Positions 1 through 12,743 of a stretch of 64,000 bases of DNA are shown one piece after another (the stretch's first letter is position 1; each line of letters opens with the position of its first letter). Origin of the DNA: Micromonospora inositola (lineage in GTDB: Bacteria; Actinomycetota; Actinomycetes; Mycobacteriales; Micromonosporaceae); assembly GCF_900090285.1 (NCBI RefSeq), contig NZ_LT607754.1, positions 496,001 through 560,000 of the forward strand. The letters run 5' to 3'. Under the pieces are notes generated by a model. The model made no database searches, was not told the origin of the DNA, and worked only from the letters and a program-made list of their open reading frames with translations. The translations under genes were made by a program, and so were the position numbers.

Positions 1-1905
1 CCGCCAGCGCAGCAGCGCCTCGACCCCGACGACCTCCCCGGTGGCGATGGCGATCTGCGGTTGGTAGTACATGGTGATCTCGCCCGGGTCGTCGCCCTCG
101 TCGCTCCACCGGGCCGGGCCGCCGCTCCCGCCGCCCGCGGCGGCGCCGCCGGCCGGCCGGTCGCCGGTCCCGGTGTCGCCGGTCCCGGCGTGGTCGGCCA
201 CGGTGTCGTCGGCCACGGGCGCGGCCCGGTCGGTGTGCGGATCGGGCGGCACCGGATCGGCGAACGGGTCGGCCGGCGCCGGCAGGCCGGCGCCCGGGTC
301 CGGGACCGGGTCCCCGGGACGAACGCCGTTCGAGGCCGCCCGGGCGGCGCGGCGCCGGATCGGGTCGGCCCCGGTGACGATCCGGTTGATCAGCTCGTCG
401 TCGTGCCGCAGCTCCACCCGGTCCCGCCGCCGACGCCACCGCCGCCGCCCGGGGGCTACCCCGGGCGCGGCGAGGTCGTCGTCCGTCCCCGCGGCGCCGT
501 CGGCCAGCCGGCCGGTCGGGGCGAGGGCGGCGCCGTCCCCGCCGCGCACCCCGGCCTGCGGTCCCGCGACGTCACCCGGGCCGCCGGGCGGCCCCACCGG
601 CCCCGATTCCAGTACGCGGCGCAGGTCGGCCAGGAGACTCAGCCGCTCGGCCGAGTTGTGGTCGGACTCGGCGGCGTAGACGGCGACAGTGTCGTTGCGG
701 TGCTTGGCGTCGTACATCGCCACGTCGGCGTGGCGCATCAGGGTGGCGAAGTCCTCGCCGTGCTCGGGGAAGATGGCGATGCCGATCGATCCGCCGACGT
801 CCAGCGGCAGGCCGTCCAGGGAGACCGGCTCGGTGAGCGCGGCGGCCACCCGTTCGGCCAGCCCACGGGCCTCCTCGATGCCGGTCAGTCCCGGGGCAAC
901 GATGGCGAACTCGTCCCCGCCGAGCCGGGCGACGAGGTCGCCGTCACGGACCACGTCGGTGAGCCGGGCGCTTACCTCGACCAGCAGCCGGTCCCCCACC
1001 GCGTGCCCGAGGGCGTCGTTGACGTGCTTGAACCGGTCCAGGTCGATGAGCAGCAGGGCGAGGTGGGCGCCCGGCTCACCCCGGGCGGTCCGCTCGCCGT
1101 GCAGGTGCACCTGCTCGGCCACCTCGGCCAGCAGCGCCTTGCGGTTGGGCAGCCCGGTGAGCGGGTCGAGCGCGGCCAGCTGCTCCTGCTCGGTGGAGAG
1201 CCGGGCCATCCGGTAGACCGCGAAGAGCGGCACCAGCACCAGCGGGATCAGCGCCGCGCTGGCCCGCGCGGCGGCCACCAGCACCGGGGCGAGCAGCAGC
1301 AGCGAGCCGGTGGAAATCAGCTCGTACGCCAGGCCGAGCCGGACGCTGGGCCACCAGCGGTCCCCGAATCGCAGCCGGATCGCGCTGCTCACCAGGCCGT
1401 AGTTGACCGCGAACCAGGCGGCGGTGGCGCCGCCGACGGCCGCGACGTCCGTCCAGTGCAGCCGGCCGCCGTCGAAGATGGCGCCCGGGCTGAGCCGGGT
1501 GATCCCGTATGCGGCGCCGAGGGCGCAGGCGTACTGGGCGGCGTTGAACGCGGTCCGCCACGGCGCGTACCCGAGCCGCCAGCCGGACACCGCGACCGCC
1601 ACCGCTTGGACGGCGACCGCCGGACCGAGCCCCCAACCGAGCAGGATGGCGAAGCTGAAGCAGGTCGACGGGAAGACGGCGGAGGTCTGCCGCCGGCCGG
1701 GTGGGACGAAGGGACGCGCGTCGCAGGCCACGGCGAGGGCCGCCATGGTCCAGAAGGCCGCCGGCAGGTCGGGCAGCCGGTCGGGCAGCCCGGCCAGCGG
1801 ACCGGCCGAGAGGAGCACGGCGAGGGCGAAGACCGCGGCGACGAAGCCGAAGAACGGCGTCACCCGCCCTGGTGGGACGGAGTTTCGCGGATCGGCGGCC
1901 GCCAT
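1..1905 (-). CDS. Membrane GGDEF-EAL c-di-GMP protein, 3' end outside window
   Basis: This is a putative bifunctional cyclic-di-GMP enzyme, with 635 residues visible. ATG at 1905 is preceded by a GGGAGG ribosome binding site. Residues 1-230 form several hydrophobic membrane segments. A GGDEF domain follows, opening with LDPLTGLPNR near residue 245 and carrying an intact GGDEF active-site loop near residue 329. Residues about 420-605 are a long Pro/Gly/Ala-rich, probably disordered linker. An EAL domain then begins (MYYQPQ near 611, EALLRW at the very edge) and continues beyond base 1. The intact GGDEF loop suggests cyclase activity; EAL activity cannot be judged because most of that domain is missing. 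Such proteins feed c-di-GMP pools that control actinomycete development. The family call is firm; the net activity is unknown. Confidence 0.9.
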   Translation of the reverse strand, partial: MAAADPRNSVPPGRVTPFFGFVAAVFALAVLLSAGPLAGLPDRLPDLPAAFWTMAALAVACDARPFVPPGRRQTSAVFPSTCFSFAILLGWGLGPAVAVQAVAVAVSGWRLGYAPWRTAFNAAQYACALGAAYGITRLSPGAIFDGGRLHWTDVAAVGGATAAWFAVNYGLVSSAIRLRFGDRWWPSVRLGLAYELISTGSLLLLAPVLVAAARASAALIPLVLVPLFAVYRMARLSTEQEQLAALDPLTGLPNRKALLAEVAEQVHLHGERTARGEPGAHLALLLIDLDRFKHVNDALGHAVGDRLLVEVSARLTDVVRDGDLVARLGGDEFAIVAPGLTGIEEARGLAERVAAALTEPVSLDGLPLDVGGSIGIAIFPEHGEDFATLMRHADVAMYDAKHRNDTVAVYAAESDHNSAERLSLLADLRRVLESGPVGPPGGPGDVAGPQAGVRGGDGAALAPTGRLADGAAGTDDDLAAPGVAPGRRRWRRRRDRVELRHDDELINRIVTGADPIRRRAARAASNGVRPGDPVPDPGAGLPAPADPFADPVPPDPHTDRAAPVADDTVADHAGTGDTGTGDRPAGGAAAGGGSGGPARWSDEGDDPGEITMYYQPQIAIATGEVVGVEALLRWR

Positions 1906-2059
1906 CACACCTCCCGGGATCGGCCGTGGCGTGCTCCGCACACACGCCGTGCACCAATGAAACGCCCTCGGTCCCGATTTCCCCGATACGACAGTCACGA
2001 ATCGGTCGTAGTCGTAATTAAGTTGGTATACGCCACAGGCCCCGCCCGAGCCTTCCGGG

Positions 2060-4971
<2,912 letters not shown>

Positions 4972-5019
4972 CCCCACCCGTGACGGGCCGCGGCCGGGGA
5001 GGGGTGGCGGGGTGGCGGG

Positions 5020-6033
5020 TCAGTCGTGGGGGGTGGCGAGGGTGGTGAGCTGGTCGGCGTACTCGACGCGGGCGGCCCAGTCCGCCGGCCAGGCGGGCAT
5101 GCCGTGGGCCGCGCCGACGAAGGCGCCGGCCAGGGCGGCAATGGAGTCGGAGTCGCCGGCGGTGGTGGCGCCACGGGCCAGCGCGCCGACCGGGTCGTCG
5201 GCGTGCCACACGGCGCAGAGCAGCGCGGTCGCCAGGGCCTCCTCGGCGATCCACCCCTCCCCGGTGTGCCGGCACGGGTCGCCGCCGTCGTCGGCGCGGC
5301 CGAGCGCGGCGTCGAGCCGGGCGAGCGCGTGCAGGCACTCGTCCCAGCCGCGGGCGATGAACTCCTCCGGCGTCGCCACCCCGGGACGCTGCCAGAGGTC
5401 ACCGAGCCAGTCGCCCCGGTAGGTCCGGCGCTGCTCGTGGGCCCGGACGGTCAGCAGCCCGGGCACGTCGGCCAGCGCGGCGCCGTCGCGCAGCAGCCGG
5501 ACCGCGTACGCGGTCAGCTCGCTGGCCGCCAGACCGGTCGGGTGACCGTGGGTCAGGCCGGCCTGGAGCTGGGCCAGCCCGGCGAGCGTGTCCAGGTCGA
5601 CGTCGAGGAGGCCGATCGGGGTGACCCGCATGTTCGCGCCGCAGCCCTTCGAGTCGACCACCGTCGCCTCCTGCCAGCGGGTGCCCCGGGCCAGCTCGGC
5701 GCAGGCCCGCAGGCAGGTCATGCCGGGTGCACGGTTGTTGTCGGGGCTGGCCGCCCACTCGAGGAAGCGCCGCCGTAGCGGCGTCTCCACCGCCTCCGGC
5801 GTGAACGCGGGCGAGTCCTGCAGCGCCCAGCCCACGGCGAGGGCCATCTGGGTGTCGTCGGTGACCAGCGCGGGATCACCGACCAGCTCCCGGGGGCCGG
5901 CCGGGCCGTACCGGCGGACGATCTCGGCGACGCTGAGGAACTCGGTGGGCTTGCCCAGGGCGTCCCCGTAGGCGAGACCGAAGAGCGAGCCGGAGGCCCG
6001 CCGGAGCGAGGAGTCGATCACGGTGGCGATCAT
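5020..6033 (-). CDS. ADP-ribosylglycohydrolase family protein
   Basis: This enzyme is predicted to hydrolyse ADP-ribose from modified substrates (DraG/ARH family). The 337 residues show the family's metal-binding motifs: GLAYGDALG near the N-terminus, TDDTQM near residue 60, and GDSDSIAALAGA near the C-terminus, whose Asp residues would bind the two Mg ions. I chose ATG at 6033; a TTG lies 15 bases upstream, and neither has a strong ribosome binding site. It converges with the MazF-fold gene. Its substrate (protein, arginine, ADP-ribosyl-DNA or a small molecule) cannot be told from sequence. Confidence 0.88.
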   Translation of the reverse strand: MIATVIDSSLRRASGSLFGLAYGDALGKPTEFLSVAEIVRRYGPAGPRELVGDPALVTDDTQMALAVGWALQDSPAFTPEAVETPLRRRFLEWAASPDNNRAPGMTCLRACAELARGTRWQEATVVDSKGCGANMRVTPIGLLDVDLDTLAGLAQLQAGLTHGHPTGLAASELTAYAVRLLRDGAALADVPGLLTVRAHEQRRTYRGDWLGDLWQRPGVATPEEFIARGWDECLHALARLDAALGRADDGGDPCRHTGEGWIAEEALATALLCAVWHADDPVGALARGATTAGDSDSIAALAGAFVGAAHGMPAWPADWAARVEYADQLTTLATPHD

Positions 6034-6083
6034 GCCCGGTGGCCGCAAGCCCGCACCAGGGCGGGCCGCCCGAAGACCCCGGT

Positions 6084-6461
6084 TCAGTCCCAGCAGAGGC
6101 AGAACGGGTGTCCGGCGGGATCGGCGTACACCCGGAAGCCGTCGCCCTGGCCCGGTAGCCGCCGGGCGCCTAGCGCCAGCGCCGCCTTCTCGGCGGTCTC
6201 GATGTCGTCGACGGTGACGTCGAGGTGGAACTGCTGGGGCCGCTCCGGGTCGGGCCAGGCCGGCGCGCGCAGGCCGGGCGCCCGCTGGAAGGCGAGTCGC
6301 GGCAGGTGACCGGGCGGACCGCCGAGCACCACCCAGTCGTCACCGTCGGAGTTGTCCTCGATCATCGGCAGGCCCAGCAGCTCGGCGTAGAAGCCGGCCA
6401 GGGCCCGCGGGTCGGGGCAGTCGATCACCATGGAACGCAGCTGTCCAATCATGCCGGTCAT
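6084..6461 (-). CDS. VOC (glyoxalase/bleomycin-resistance fold) family protein
   Basis: This 125-residue single-domain vicinal-oxygen-chelate protein starts with MIGQLRSMVIDCPDPRALA and shows the usual beta-alpha-beta-beta-beta repeats. Candidate metal ligands are the His in QFHLDVTV and the terminal DPAGHPFCLCW segment. A second ATG lies nine bases downstream. Small VOC proteins act as lyases, dioxygenases or antibiotic-binding proteins, and the substrate is not predictable here. The gap to the MetE-like gene is small, but no operon link is evident. Confidence 0.85.
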   Translation of the reverse strand: MTGMIGQLRSMVIDCPDPRALAGFYAELLGLPMIEDNSDGDDWVVLGGPPGHLPRLAFQRAPGLRAPAWPDPERPQQFHLDVTVDDIETAEKAALALGARRLPGQGDGFRVYADPAGHPFCLCWD

Positions 6462-6488
6462 CCTGCCCCGGAGGTACGACGGAAAACC

Positions 6489-7493
6489 TCACTCCTCGTA
6501 CAGCCGGCGGCCGGCGTCCCGACAGGCGACGAGGACCGCGCGGGCGTACCCCGGCGTGGCACCGGCGAGGCCGCAGGCCGGGGTGACCACCACCTGCTCG
6601 GCGAGCCGGCGGCGGGGGAAGCCGAGGCGGTCCCAGAGCTGGCGTACCCGGTCTGCGACCTGGGTGGACGTCGGCGCGCGACCGGCGGGCGGCGGCAGGG
6701 CCGGCGCGGCGCCGGCCAGCAGCCCGAGCCCCGCGTCGATCGCCTCGCCGAGCGGGTCCAGGTCGGTGACCAGGCCGAGGTCCAGCGCCACCCCGACCGC
6801 CCCGGCGGTACGGATCAGCTCCAGTGGCACGTCCGGGGCGCAGCAGTGCACCACGGTCGGCGCCCCGGCCGCCTCGACGACCGTGCGCAGCAGCGTGCGG
6901 GCGACCTCGGACTCCACGGCCCGCTGGGTGCCGAAGCCGCTCTCGGTGGGCACCCGGCCGGCCAGCACCGCCGGCAGGGACGGCTCGTCGAGCTGGAGCA
7001 GCACCGACGCGCGGGGCAGCCGGCGGCGTACCGCCTCGACGTGCCCGCGCAGCCCCTCGGCGAGCGAGCCGGTGAGGTCGCGCACCGCGCCCGGGTCGCG
7101 CAGCAGCTTGCCACCGATCGGCAGTTCCAGCGCGGCGGCCAGGGTGAACGGGCCGGCGGCCTGCACCTTGACCGGTCCGGCGTACTCCTCGGCCTGCTCG
7201 GCGAGCTGGTCCAGATCGCGTTCCATCAGGTCGCGGGCGCGGCGCAGGTCCTTGCCGGGGCGCGGGGCGATCCGCCAGCGGGCCGCGTACAGCTCGACCG
7301 GCAGCTCGACCAGCAGGCCGCCGGTACGGCCGATCAGGTCGGCGCCCGGCCCCCGGGCGGGCAGTTCGGGCAGGTGCGGCAGGGCGGGCAGCTCACCGAG
7401 CACGATCCGCTGCGCCTCGGCGATGTCGGTGCCGGGCAGCGAGCCGATGCCGGTCGCCGCCCCGGCGGGCCAGGGCCATACGTGATCAGTCAC
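6489..7493 (-). CDS. MetE C-terminal-like (cobalamin-independent methionine synthase family) protein
   Basis: This 334-residue protein corresponds to the catalytic barrel of MetE without the N-terminal domain, like the short archaeal and actinobacterial homologues. Visible zinc-ligand signatures are HCCAPD and TPACGLAG, and the substrate-binding GIGSLPGTD lies near the N-terminus. It would transfer a methyl group to homocysteine or a related thiol from an unidentified donor. The start appears to be GTG at 7493, with a weak ribosome binding site. It lies downstream of mnmA and the cysteine desulfurase on the same strand, separated from them by 380 bases holding an inverted-repeat element. Confidence 0.8.
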   Translation of the reverse strand: MTDHVWPWPAGAATGIGSLPGTDIAEAQRIVLGELPALPHLPELPARGPGADLIGRTGGLLVELPVELYAARWRIAPRPGKDLRRARDLMERDLDQLAEQAEEYAGPVKVQAAGPFTLAAALELPIGGKLLRDPGAVRDLTGSLAEGLRGHVEAVRRRLPRASVLLQLDEPSLPAVLAGRVPTESGFGTQRAVESEVARTLLRTVVEAAGAPTVVHCCAPDVPLELIRTAGAVGVALDLGLVTDLDPLGEAIDAGLGLLAGAAPALPPPAGRAPTSTQVADRVRQLWDRLGFPRRRLAEQVVVTPACGLAGATPGYARAVLVACRDAGRRLYEE

Positions 7494-7746
7494 GCGCGAA
7501 GACTATCCGCTGCGCCGGCCACTGCCCGGCGGGACGGCGCTCCCCGCCGAGTGACGGCCCCGGCCGGGCGGCGGTCCCCGGTGACCGCGCGCCCCCACCG
7601 TCCCCCGGCGCGGCGTCGAACGGCTCGCACCCGTCGGGCGGCAGGGGGTGGAGCCGTCCGGGCAGCCAGGCGGTCGGACGGGAGAGGCGCCTGTGACGCC
7701 ACCGCGACGGCCGGCCGGTCCGCTGCCGACACCATTGCCACACCAC

Positions 7747-7859
7747 GCTACGAAGCTGATGACGTCAATGGATCGGCTGTCCTCGGCGACTCGGCGAAGA
7801 AGGTCTCTGCGCGCGTCGCCTCCCCGGGCCTGATTCATTCACGACATCAGCTTCATAGC
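7747..7859. repeat. MITE-like inverted-repeat element, copy 1
   Basis: This 113-bp element has near-perfect terminal inverted repeats. The left arm begins GCTACGAAGCTGATGACGTC and the right arm, read on the other strand, GCTATGAAGCTGATGTCGTG; with the flanking CAC/GTG the arms match at 24 of 27 positions. The same arms bound a second element at 20571-20664, whose interior also ends in a CCTGATTCAT motif. It lies between the 3' end of mnmA and the 5' end of the MetE-like gene. No coding capacity is evident. It could be a miniature transposable element or a structured transcript element. Confidence 0.75.
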
Positions 7860-7873
7860 GTGATGCGGGTGTA

Positions 7874-8947
7874 TCAGCCGGTGATGGTGGCCGAGCCCAG
7901 CACCACATCCCCAGCCGGGTCCGGCCGGTACGCCACGATCGCCTGGCCGGCGGCGACCCCGCGGACCGGGCGGCGCAGCTCGGCGGCGAGCCCGTCGGCG
8001 GAGACCTCGACGGTGGCCGGCACCACGTCGCCGTGCGCCCGCAGTTGCACCTCGCACTCGACCGGCGCGGTCGGCCGCTCGCCGCCCGTCCAGACCGGCC
8101 GGGTCGCCCGGACCTCGGCGACCTCCAGCGCCTCGGCCGGGCCGACGGTCACCGTGTTGGTCTTCGGGGTGATGGAGAGCACGTAGCGGGGCCGACCGTC
8201 CGGGGCCGGCCGGTCCAGGTGCAGCCCGCGCCGCTGGCCGACGGTGTAGGCGTACGCGCCCGTGTGGCTGCCGACCACCGCGCCGGTGACCGCGTCGACC
8301 ACCGCGCCGGGGGCCTCGCCGAGCCGCTGGGCGAGGAAGCCGCGGGTGTCGCCGTCGGCGATGAAGCAGATGTCGTGCGAGTCCGGCTTGTCGGCCACCG
8401 CGAGGCCGCGCCGAGCGGCCTCCGCGCGGACCTCGGCCTTGGTGGAGTCGCCGAGCGGGAAGATCGACCGGTCGAGCTGCGCGCGGGTCAGCACCGCGAG
8501 GACGTACGACTGGTCCTTGGCCAGGTCGACGCTGCGCCGCAGCAGACCGTCGGCGCCGAGGCGGGCGTGGTGGCCGGTGACCACCGCGTCGAAGCCCAGG
8601 GCCACGGCCCGGTCCAGCACCGCGGCGAACTTGATCTTCTCGTTGCAGCGCAGGCAGGGATTCGGGGTACGACCGGCCGCGTACTCGGCGACGAAGTCGT
8701 CCACCACGTCGGAGTGGAAGCGGTCGGCCATGTCCCAGACGTAGAACGGGATGCCGATCACGTCGGCGGCCCGCCGGGCGTCCCGGGAGTCCTCCAGCGT
8801 GCAGCAGCCACGGGCGCCGGTGCGGTAGGTCTGCGGGTTGCGGGCCAACGCCAGGTGCACCCCGGTCACGTCGTGCCCGGCCTCCGCCGCGCGCGCCGCC
8901 GCCACGGCGGAGTCCACCCCGCCCGACATCGCCGCCAGAACCCTCAC
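7874..8947 (-). CDS. mnmA: tRNA-specific 2-thiouridylase MnmA
   Basis: MnmA thiolates U34 of tRNA-Lys, -Glu and -Gln using ATP and persulfide sulfur. The 357 residues carry the PP-loop [18 protein letters not shown], the nucleophilic Cys in [14 protein letters not shown], the persulfide Cys in [10 protein letters not shown], and the C-terminal TVGQRRGL region. The length is normal for the family. The cysteine desulfurase that would supply the sulfur is 36 bases upstream on the same strand, so the two are probably cotranscribed. Confidence 0.96.
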   Translation of the reverse strand: MRVLAAMSGGVDSAVAAARAAEAGHDVTGVHLALARNPQTYRTGARGCCTLEDSRDARRAADVIGIPFYVWDMADRFHSDVVDDFVAEYAAGRTPNPCLRCNEKIKFAAVLDRAVALGFDAVVTGHHARLGADGLLRRSVDLAKDQSYVLAVLTRAQLDRSIFPLGDSTKAEVRAEAARRGLAVADKPDSHDICFIADGDTRGFLAQRLGEAPGAVVDAVTGAVVGSHTGAYAYTVGQRRGLHLDRPAPDGRPRYVLSITPKTNTVTVGPAEALEVAEVRATRPVWTGGERPTAPVECEVQLRAHGDVVPATVEVSADGLAAELRRPVRGVAAGQAIVAYRPDPAGDVVLGSATITG

Positions 8948-8983
8948 CAGCCCACTCCCCTCATCCCACCGAGCGTATCCGGG

Positions 8984-10159
8984 TCAGCGGGGAGTGCGGA
9001 GGGCGGCAGCCCGGCGGGCGCGGTCCACCGCCGCCGGGAGGGCGACGATGAGGGCGTCGACGTCGGCGCGGGTGCTGGTGTGGCCGAGGGTGAAGCGCAG
9101 CGAGGAGCGGGCCCGGTCGTCGTCGGCGCCCATCGCCAGCAGCACGTGCGAGGGCTGGGCCACCCCGGCCGAGCAGGCCGAACCGGTCGAGCAGGCGATG
9201 CCCTGGGCGTCGAGAAGCAGCAGCAGCGCGTCGCCCTCGCAGCCGGGGAAGGAGAAGTGCGCGTTGCCGGGAAGGCGGTCGACCGGGTCGCCGTTGAAGA
9301 CCACCTCGGGCACCGCGTGTCGGACCCGCTCGACCAACTCGTCGCGGAGCGCGGCAACCCGGGCGGCGTACTCCTGCTGGCCCTTCACCGCGGTCTCCAC
9401 GGCGACCGCGAAGGCCACGATGCCGGCGGTGTCGAGGGTGCCGGAGCGGACGTCCCGCTCCTGGCCGCCGCCGTGCAGCAGCGGGGTGGCCGCGACGTCC
9501 CGGGCCAGCAGCAGCGCACCGACCCCGGCCGGCCCGCCGAGCTTGTGCCCGGTCACGGTCAGCGCAGCCATGCCGCTCGCGCCGAAGTCGACCGGCACCT
9601 GGCCGACCGCCTGGATGGCGTCGGTGTGGAACGGCACGCCGTGCTCGGCGGCGACCGCCGCCAGGTCGGCCACCGGCTGCACGGTGCCCACCTCGTTGTT
9701 GGCCCACATGGCGGTGACCAGGGCCACCCGGTCGCCGTGGGCGGCCAGCTCCGCGCCGAGCCGCTCCGGGTCGAGCCGGCCGGCGGCGTCGACCGGCAGC
9801 CAGCCCACCTCGGCGCCCTCGTGGCCGGCCAGCCAGTCCACCGCGTCCAGCACCGCGTGGTGTTCGACCGCGCTGGAGACCACCCGCGTCCGCTCGGGGC
9901 GGGCGGCACGACGGGCCCAGAAGATGCCCTTCACCGCGAGGTTGTCGCTCTCCGTGCCGCCCCCGGTGAAGATCACCTCGGAGGGGCGGGCGCCGAGCAC
10001 GGCGGCCACCCGCTCACGGGACTCCTCCACCCGCCGGCGGGCACGCCGGCCCGCCGCGTGCAGCGAAGACGCGTTGCCGACCTCGCGGGCGGTGGCGACG
10101 TACGCCTCGAGTGCCTCGTCGAGCATCGGGGTCGTCGCCGCGTGATCCAGGTAAGCCAT
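8984..10159 (-). CDS. Cysteine desulfurase (IscS/NifS family)
   Basis: This PLP enzyme converts cysteine to alanine and a protein persulfide. The 391 residues include the family start [11 protein letters not shown], the PLP-lysine motif [17 protein letters not shown], and the active-site loop with the catalytic Cys in [13 protein letters not shown] at 10159 is taken as the start; the preceding codon is GTG and could also serve. It precedes mnmA with a 36-base gap, so its main role is likely sulfur supply for tRNA thiolation, with possible Fe-S cluster roles. Confidence 0.94.
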   Translation of the reverse strand: MAYLDHAATTPMLDEALEAYVATAREVGNASSLHAAGRRARRRVEESRERVAAVLGARPSEVIFTGGGTESDNLAVKGIFWARRAARPERTRVVSSAVEHHAVLDAVDWLAGHEGAEVGWLPVDAAGRLDPERLGAELAAHGDRVALVTAMWANNEVGTVQPVADLAAVAAEHGVPFHTDAIQAVGQVPVDFGASGMAALTVTGHKLGGPAGVGALLLARDVAATPLLHGGGQERDVRSGTLDTAGIVAFAVAVETAVKGQQEYAARVAALRDELVERVRHAVPEVVFNGDPVDRLPGNAHFSFPGCEGDALLLLLDAQGIACSTGSACSAGVAQPSHVLLAMGADDDRARSSLRFTLGHTSTRADVDALIVALPAAVDRARRAAALRTPR

Positions 10160-10196
10160 CACCGTTCAGCCTAACGGCCGAGACCCGGCACGCCGG

Positions 10197-10433
10197 ATGC
10201 CGGAGTGCCGCTCGGCGTACGGGGCGGCCGCGCGGATGCTGCGGGACACCCAACTCCACCAGCACGTCGCGAATCTCCCGAGGGTTCCGGGGTACTACGA
10301 GGTCGGGCTGACCGATCCCGAGACGATGCGGATGTTCCGGGTCGGTACGCTGAGCGAGGGCTCGGGAGACGAGTTGCTGTCGATGCCCTCGAACACGACA
10401 ACAAGCCCGCCCACTCCGGCGACAGTTCGCTGA
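10197..10433 (+). CDS. Small hypothetical protein, low support
   Basis: This is a possible 78-residue protein with an ordered central segment (LHQHVANLPRVPGYYEVGL). It has no recognised family and no clear ribosome binding site. In its favour, a perfect 17-bp hairpin begins 15 bases after the stop. Against it, the region is short and the C-terminus is low-complexity Thr/Pro. It could equally be a remnant of a longer gene. Confidence 0.35.
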   Translation: MPECRSAYGAAARMLRDTQLHQHVANLPRVPGYYEVGLTDPETMRMFRVGTLSEGSGDELLSMPSNTTTSPPTPATVR

Positions 10434-10448
10434 GGGGCACCCTGACGG

Positions 10449-10491
10449 GCTGATCGGCGGGCCGGCTCAGCTCCCCGGCCCGCCGATCAGC
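10449..10491 (+). terminator. Hairpin after the small gene at 10197
   Basis: A perfect 17-bp inverted repeat starting GCTGATCGGCGGGCCGG, with a 9-base loop, follows the stop of the small forward gene. It has the stem strength of an actinobacterial intrinsic terminator, although no U-tract follows. It implies that a forward transcript ends here. Confidence 0.65.
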
Positions 10492-10524
10492 TCCCTTCCA
10501 CCGCACGGAAGGGCCGCAACACGG

Positions 10525-10562
10525 AAAGAGCCGCCGCCCGGAACCCCGGACGGCGGCTCTTT
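10525..10562 (-). terminator. Terminator of the etfBA operon
   Basis: A perfect 12-bp inverted repeat (AAAGAGCCGCCG / CGGCGGCTCTTT) lies 15 bases beyond the etfA stop codon. On the minus strand it ends in a short T run, which fits an intrinsic terminator for etfBA. Confidence 0.85.
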
Positions 10563-10576
10563 CGTGACCGGGCAGG

Positions 10577-11536
10577 TCACTTGCGCTTGCGGATCTCCTC
10601 GGCGGCCTGCGGAACGACCTTGAACAGGTCACCCACCACACCGAAGTCGGCCAGCTCGAAGATCGGGGCCTCGCCGTCCTTGTTCACGGCGACGATGGTC
10701 TTCGAGGTCTGCATGCCGGCCCGGTGCTGGATCGCGCCGGAGATGCCCAGCGCGACGTAGAGCTGCGGGGAGACGGTCTTGCCGGTCTGGCCGACCTGGA
10801 ACTGGTGCGGGTAGAAGCCGGAGTCGACGGCCGCGCGGGACGCGCCGACGGCGCCGCCGAGCAGGTCGGCCAGCTCCTCGACCAGCTTGAAGTTGTCGGC
10901 GTTGCCGACACCGCGACCGCCGGAGACGACGACCGACGCCTCGGTGAGCTCGGGGCGGGAGCCCTTCTGCTCGGCGACCCGGTCGACGACCTTGGCCAGC
11001 TTGTCGGCGTCGGTGACGGCGACGGTGAGCTGCTCCACCGCCGGGGTGGCCGGGGCCGGGGTCGGGTTGACCGAGTTCGGCCGGACGGTGACCAGCGGCA
11101 GGCCCTTGGTGACCTTGGACTTGACGATGGTGGAGCCGGCGAAGGCGACCTGGGTCGCGGTGCCGTCGGCGTCGAGACCGACCACGTCGGTCAGGATGCC
11201 GTTGTCCAGCTTGACGGCCAGTCGGGCGGCGATCTCCTTGCCCTCCTGGGCCGAGGCGAGCAGCACGGCGGCCGGCTGCACCCGCTTGACCAGGTCGGCC
11301 AGCACGGTGGCCTTCGGGGCCACCAGGTAGCCGTCGATCTCCTCGCCCTCGGCGGCGTAGATCTTCTCCGCGCCGTACTCGCCCAGCTTGGCGCTCAGCG
11401 CCTCGGCGGCGCCGGAGCCACCGAGCACCACCGCGCTGGGGGTGCCCAGCTCGCGGGCGAGGGTGAGCATCTCCAGGGTGACCTTCTTGACGCCGAATTC
11501 CTTGGTGGCTTCGACGACGACGAGAACCTCAGCCAT
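10577..11536 (-). CDS. etfA: Electron transfer flavoprotein alpha subunit
   Basis: EtfA carries FAD and, with EtfB, passes electrons from acyl-CoA dehydrogenases to the quinone pool. The 319 residues end in the classic FAD-binding domain: [18 protein letters not shown], then [20 protein letters not shown], then [15 protein letters not shown] at 11536 has GAGAGG upstream. It follows etfB after an 11-base gap and ends just before a strong terminator, so etfBA form a two-gene operon. Confidence 0.96.
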   Translation of the reverse strand: MAEVLVVVEATKEFGVKKVTLEMLTLARELGTPSAVVLGGSGAAEALSAKLGEYGAEKIYAAEGEEIDGYLVAPKATVLADLVKRVQPAAVLLASAQEGKEIAARLAVKLDNGILTDVVGLDADGTATQVAFAGSTIVKSKVTKGLPLVTVRPNSVNPTPAPATPAVEQLTVAVTDADKLAKVVDRVAEQKGSRPELTEASVVVSGGRGVGNADNFKLVEELADLLGGAVGASRAAVDSGFYPHQFQVGQTGKTVSPQLYVALGISGAIQHRAGMQTSKTIVAVNKDGEAPIFELADFGVVGDLFKVVPQAAEEIRKRK

Positions 11537-11547
11537 GTCCAGACCTC

Positions 11548-12327
11548 TCACACGAACTTCTCGGTGGCGAGGAACTCGACCAGCTTGACGCCGCCCTCGC
11601 CCTCGTCGGTGATCTTGGCGCCGCCGGAGCGCGGCGGGCGCTTGGTGTGCTCGAGCACGGCGCTGGTCGCGCCGTCGAGGCCCACCTCGGTCGGGGCGAC
11701 GCCGAGGTCACCCAGGGAGAGCGTCTGCACCGGCTTCTTCTTGGCGGCCATGATGCCCTTGAAGGACGGGTAGCGCGGCTCGTTGATGGTGTCCCAGACG
11801 GAGACGACGGCCGGGGTCGAGGCGGTGACCACCTCGTAGCCCTCCTCGGTCTGCCGCTCGACGGTCAGGGTGGCGCCGTCGACGGTGAGCTTGCGCGCGC
11901 CGGTGAGGGCGGCGACGCCCAGCCGCTCGGCGATCATGTGCGGCATGACCTGGACCCGGCCGTCGGTGGACTCGGCGCCGCAGATCACCAGGTCGGCGTT
12001 GAGCTGCCCGAGCGCGGCGGCGAGCACCTTGGAGGTGGCCACGGTGCAGGACCCGTGCAGGGCGTCGTCGACGACGTGCACGGCCTTGTCCGGGCCCATC
12101 GAGAGCGCCTTGCGGATCGACTCGGTCGCCCGGTCCGGACCCATGGTCAGGATGGTGACCTCGCCGCCGTGCGCCTCCTTGATCTTCAACGCCTCTTCGA
12201 TGGCGTACTCGTCCATCTCGTTGATGACGTTGTTCGCCGAGCCGCGGTCGACGGTGTTGTCGTCAGAACGCAGGTTGCGGTCCGCGCCCGAATCGGGCAC
12301 CTGCTTGACGAGTACGACGATGTTCAT
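11548..12327 (-). CDS. etfB: Electron transfer flavoprotein beta subunit
   Basis: EtfB binds AMP and partners EtfA. The 259 residues begin MNIVVLVKQVPDSGADRN and contain the conserved NEMDEYAIEEALKIKE and the AMP-loop region TILTMGPDRATESIRKALSMG. I chose ATG at 12327 because this is the conserved N-terminus and GGAGGG lies upstream; the frame is open for 90 further bases. It is the first gene of the etfBA operon, with the promoter expected in the 12330-12540 gap. Confidence 0.96.
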   Translation of the reverse strand: MNIVVLVKQVPDSGADRNLRSDDNTVDRGSANNVINEMDEYAIEEALKIKEAHGGEVTILTMGPDRATESIRKALSMGPDKAVHVVDDALHGSCTVATSKVLAAALGQLNADLVICGAESTDGRVQVMPHMIAERLGVAALTGARKLTVDGATLTVERQTEEGYEVVTASTPAVVSVWDTINEPRYPSFKGIMAAKKKPVQTLSLGDLGVAPTEVGLDGATSAVLEHTKRPPRSGGAKITDEGEGGVKLVEFLATEKFV

Positions 12328-12545
12328 CGCGCTTCGACGACCCTCCTGTTTGGTGTTGCGATCACTCGCCCGGTCTCGGGCGCAGCCTCCCGCGTGACTT
12401 GACGGTCGGTCAACCACGGGCTGCTGTGCAGTTGCCCACGCGCAATGTTACCCGCAAGTAGCATCGTCTCCCCGGGGCCTCAGAGTGACACAACTCACCG
12501 AGGACCGCAGCGCCGGGTAAACTCCTGAATCGGGAGGTGACGTAA

Positions 12546-12743
12546 ATGTCGGAAATTGGCACTTCGGCGGGAGTCCGGCACGCGGCGGACGGCGCGGACG
12601 GCGCCCGGCGATCCTGCCGCCGGATGCTCCCCGACACCTACCGCTGCGCCTGCGGACGGGTCCGTGACCGCTGCGTCCGGAGCACCGTCCGCGCGCTCTG
12701 GTCCGGCGCCGCGGTCAGGCCGGCCCGGCCAGCGCGGCCCTGA
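12546..12743 (+). CDS. Small Cys/Arg-rich protein with strong RBS
   Basis: This is a predicted 65-residue basic protein. GGGAGGTGA lies six bases upstream of ATG 12546, and a TAAACT element that could be a -10 box lies further upstream. A compact cysteine group (SCRRMLPDTYRCACGRVRDRC) could bind metal. The last 29 bases overlap the 3' end of the convergent gene 12715-13125. I do not recognise a family. The ribosome binding site is the main evidence that it is real. Confidence 0.5.
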   Translation: MSEIGTSAGVRHAADGADGARRSCRRMLPDTYRCACGRVRDRCVRSTVRALWSGAAVRPARPARP

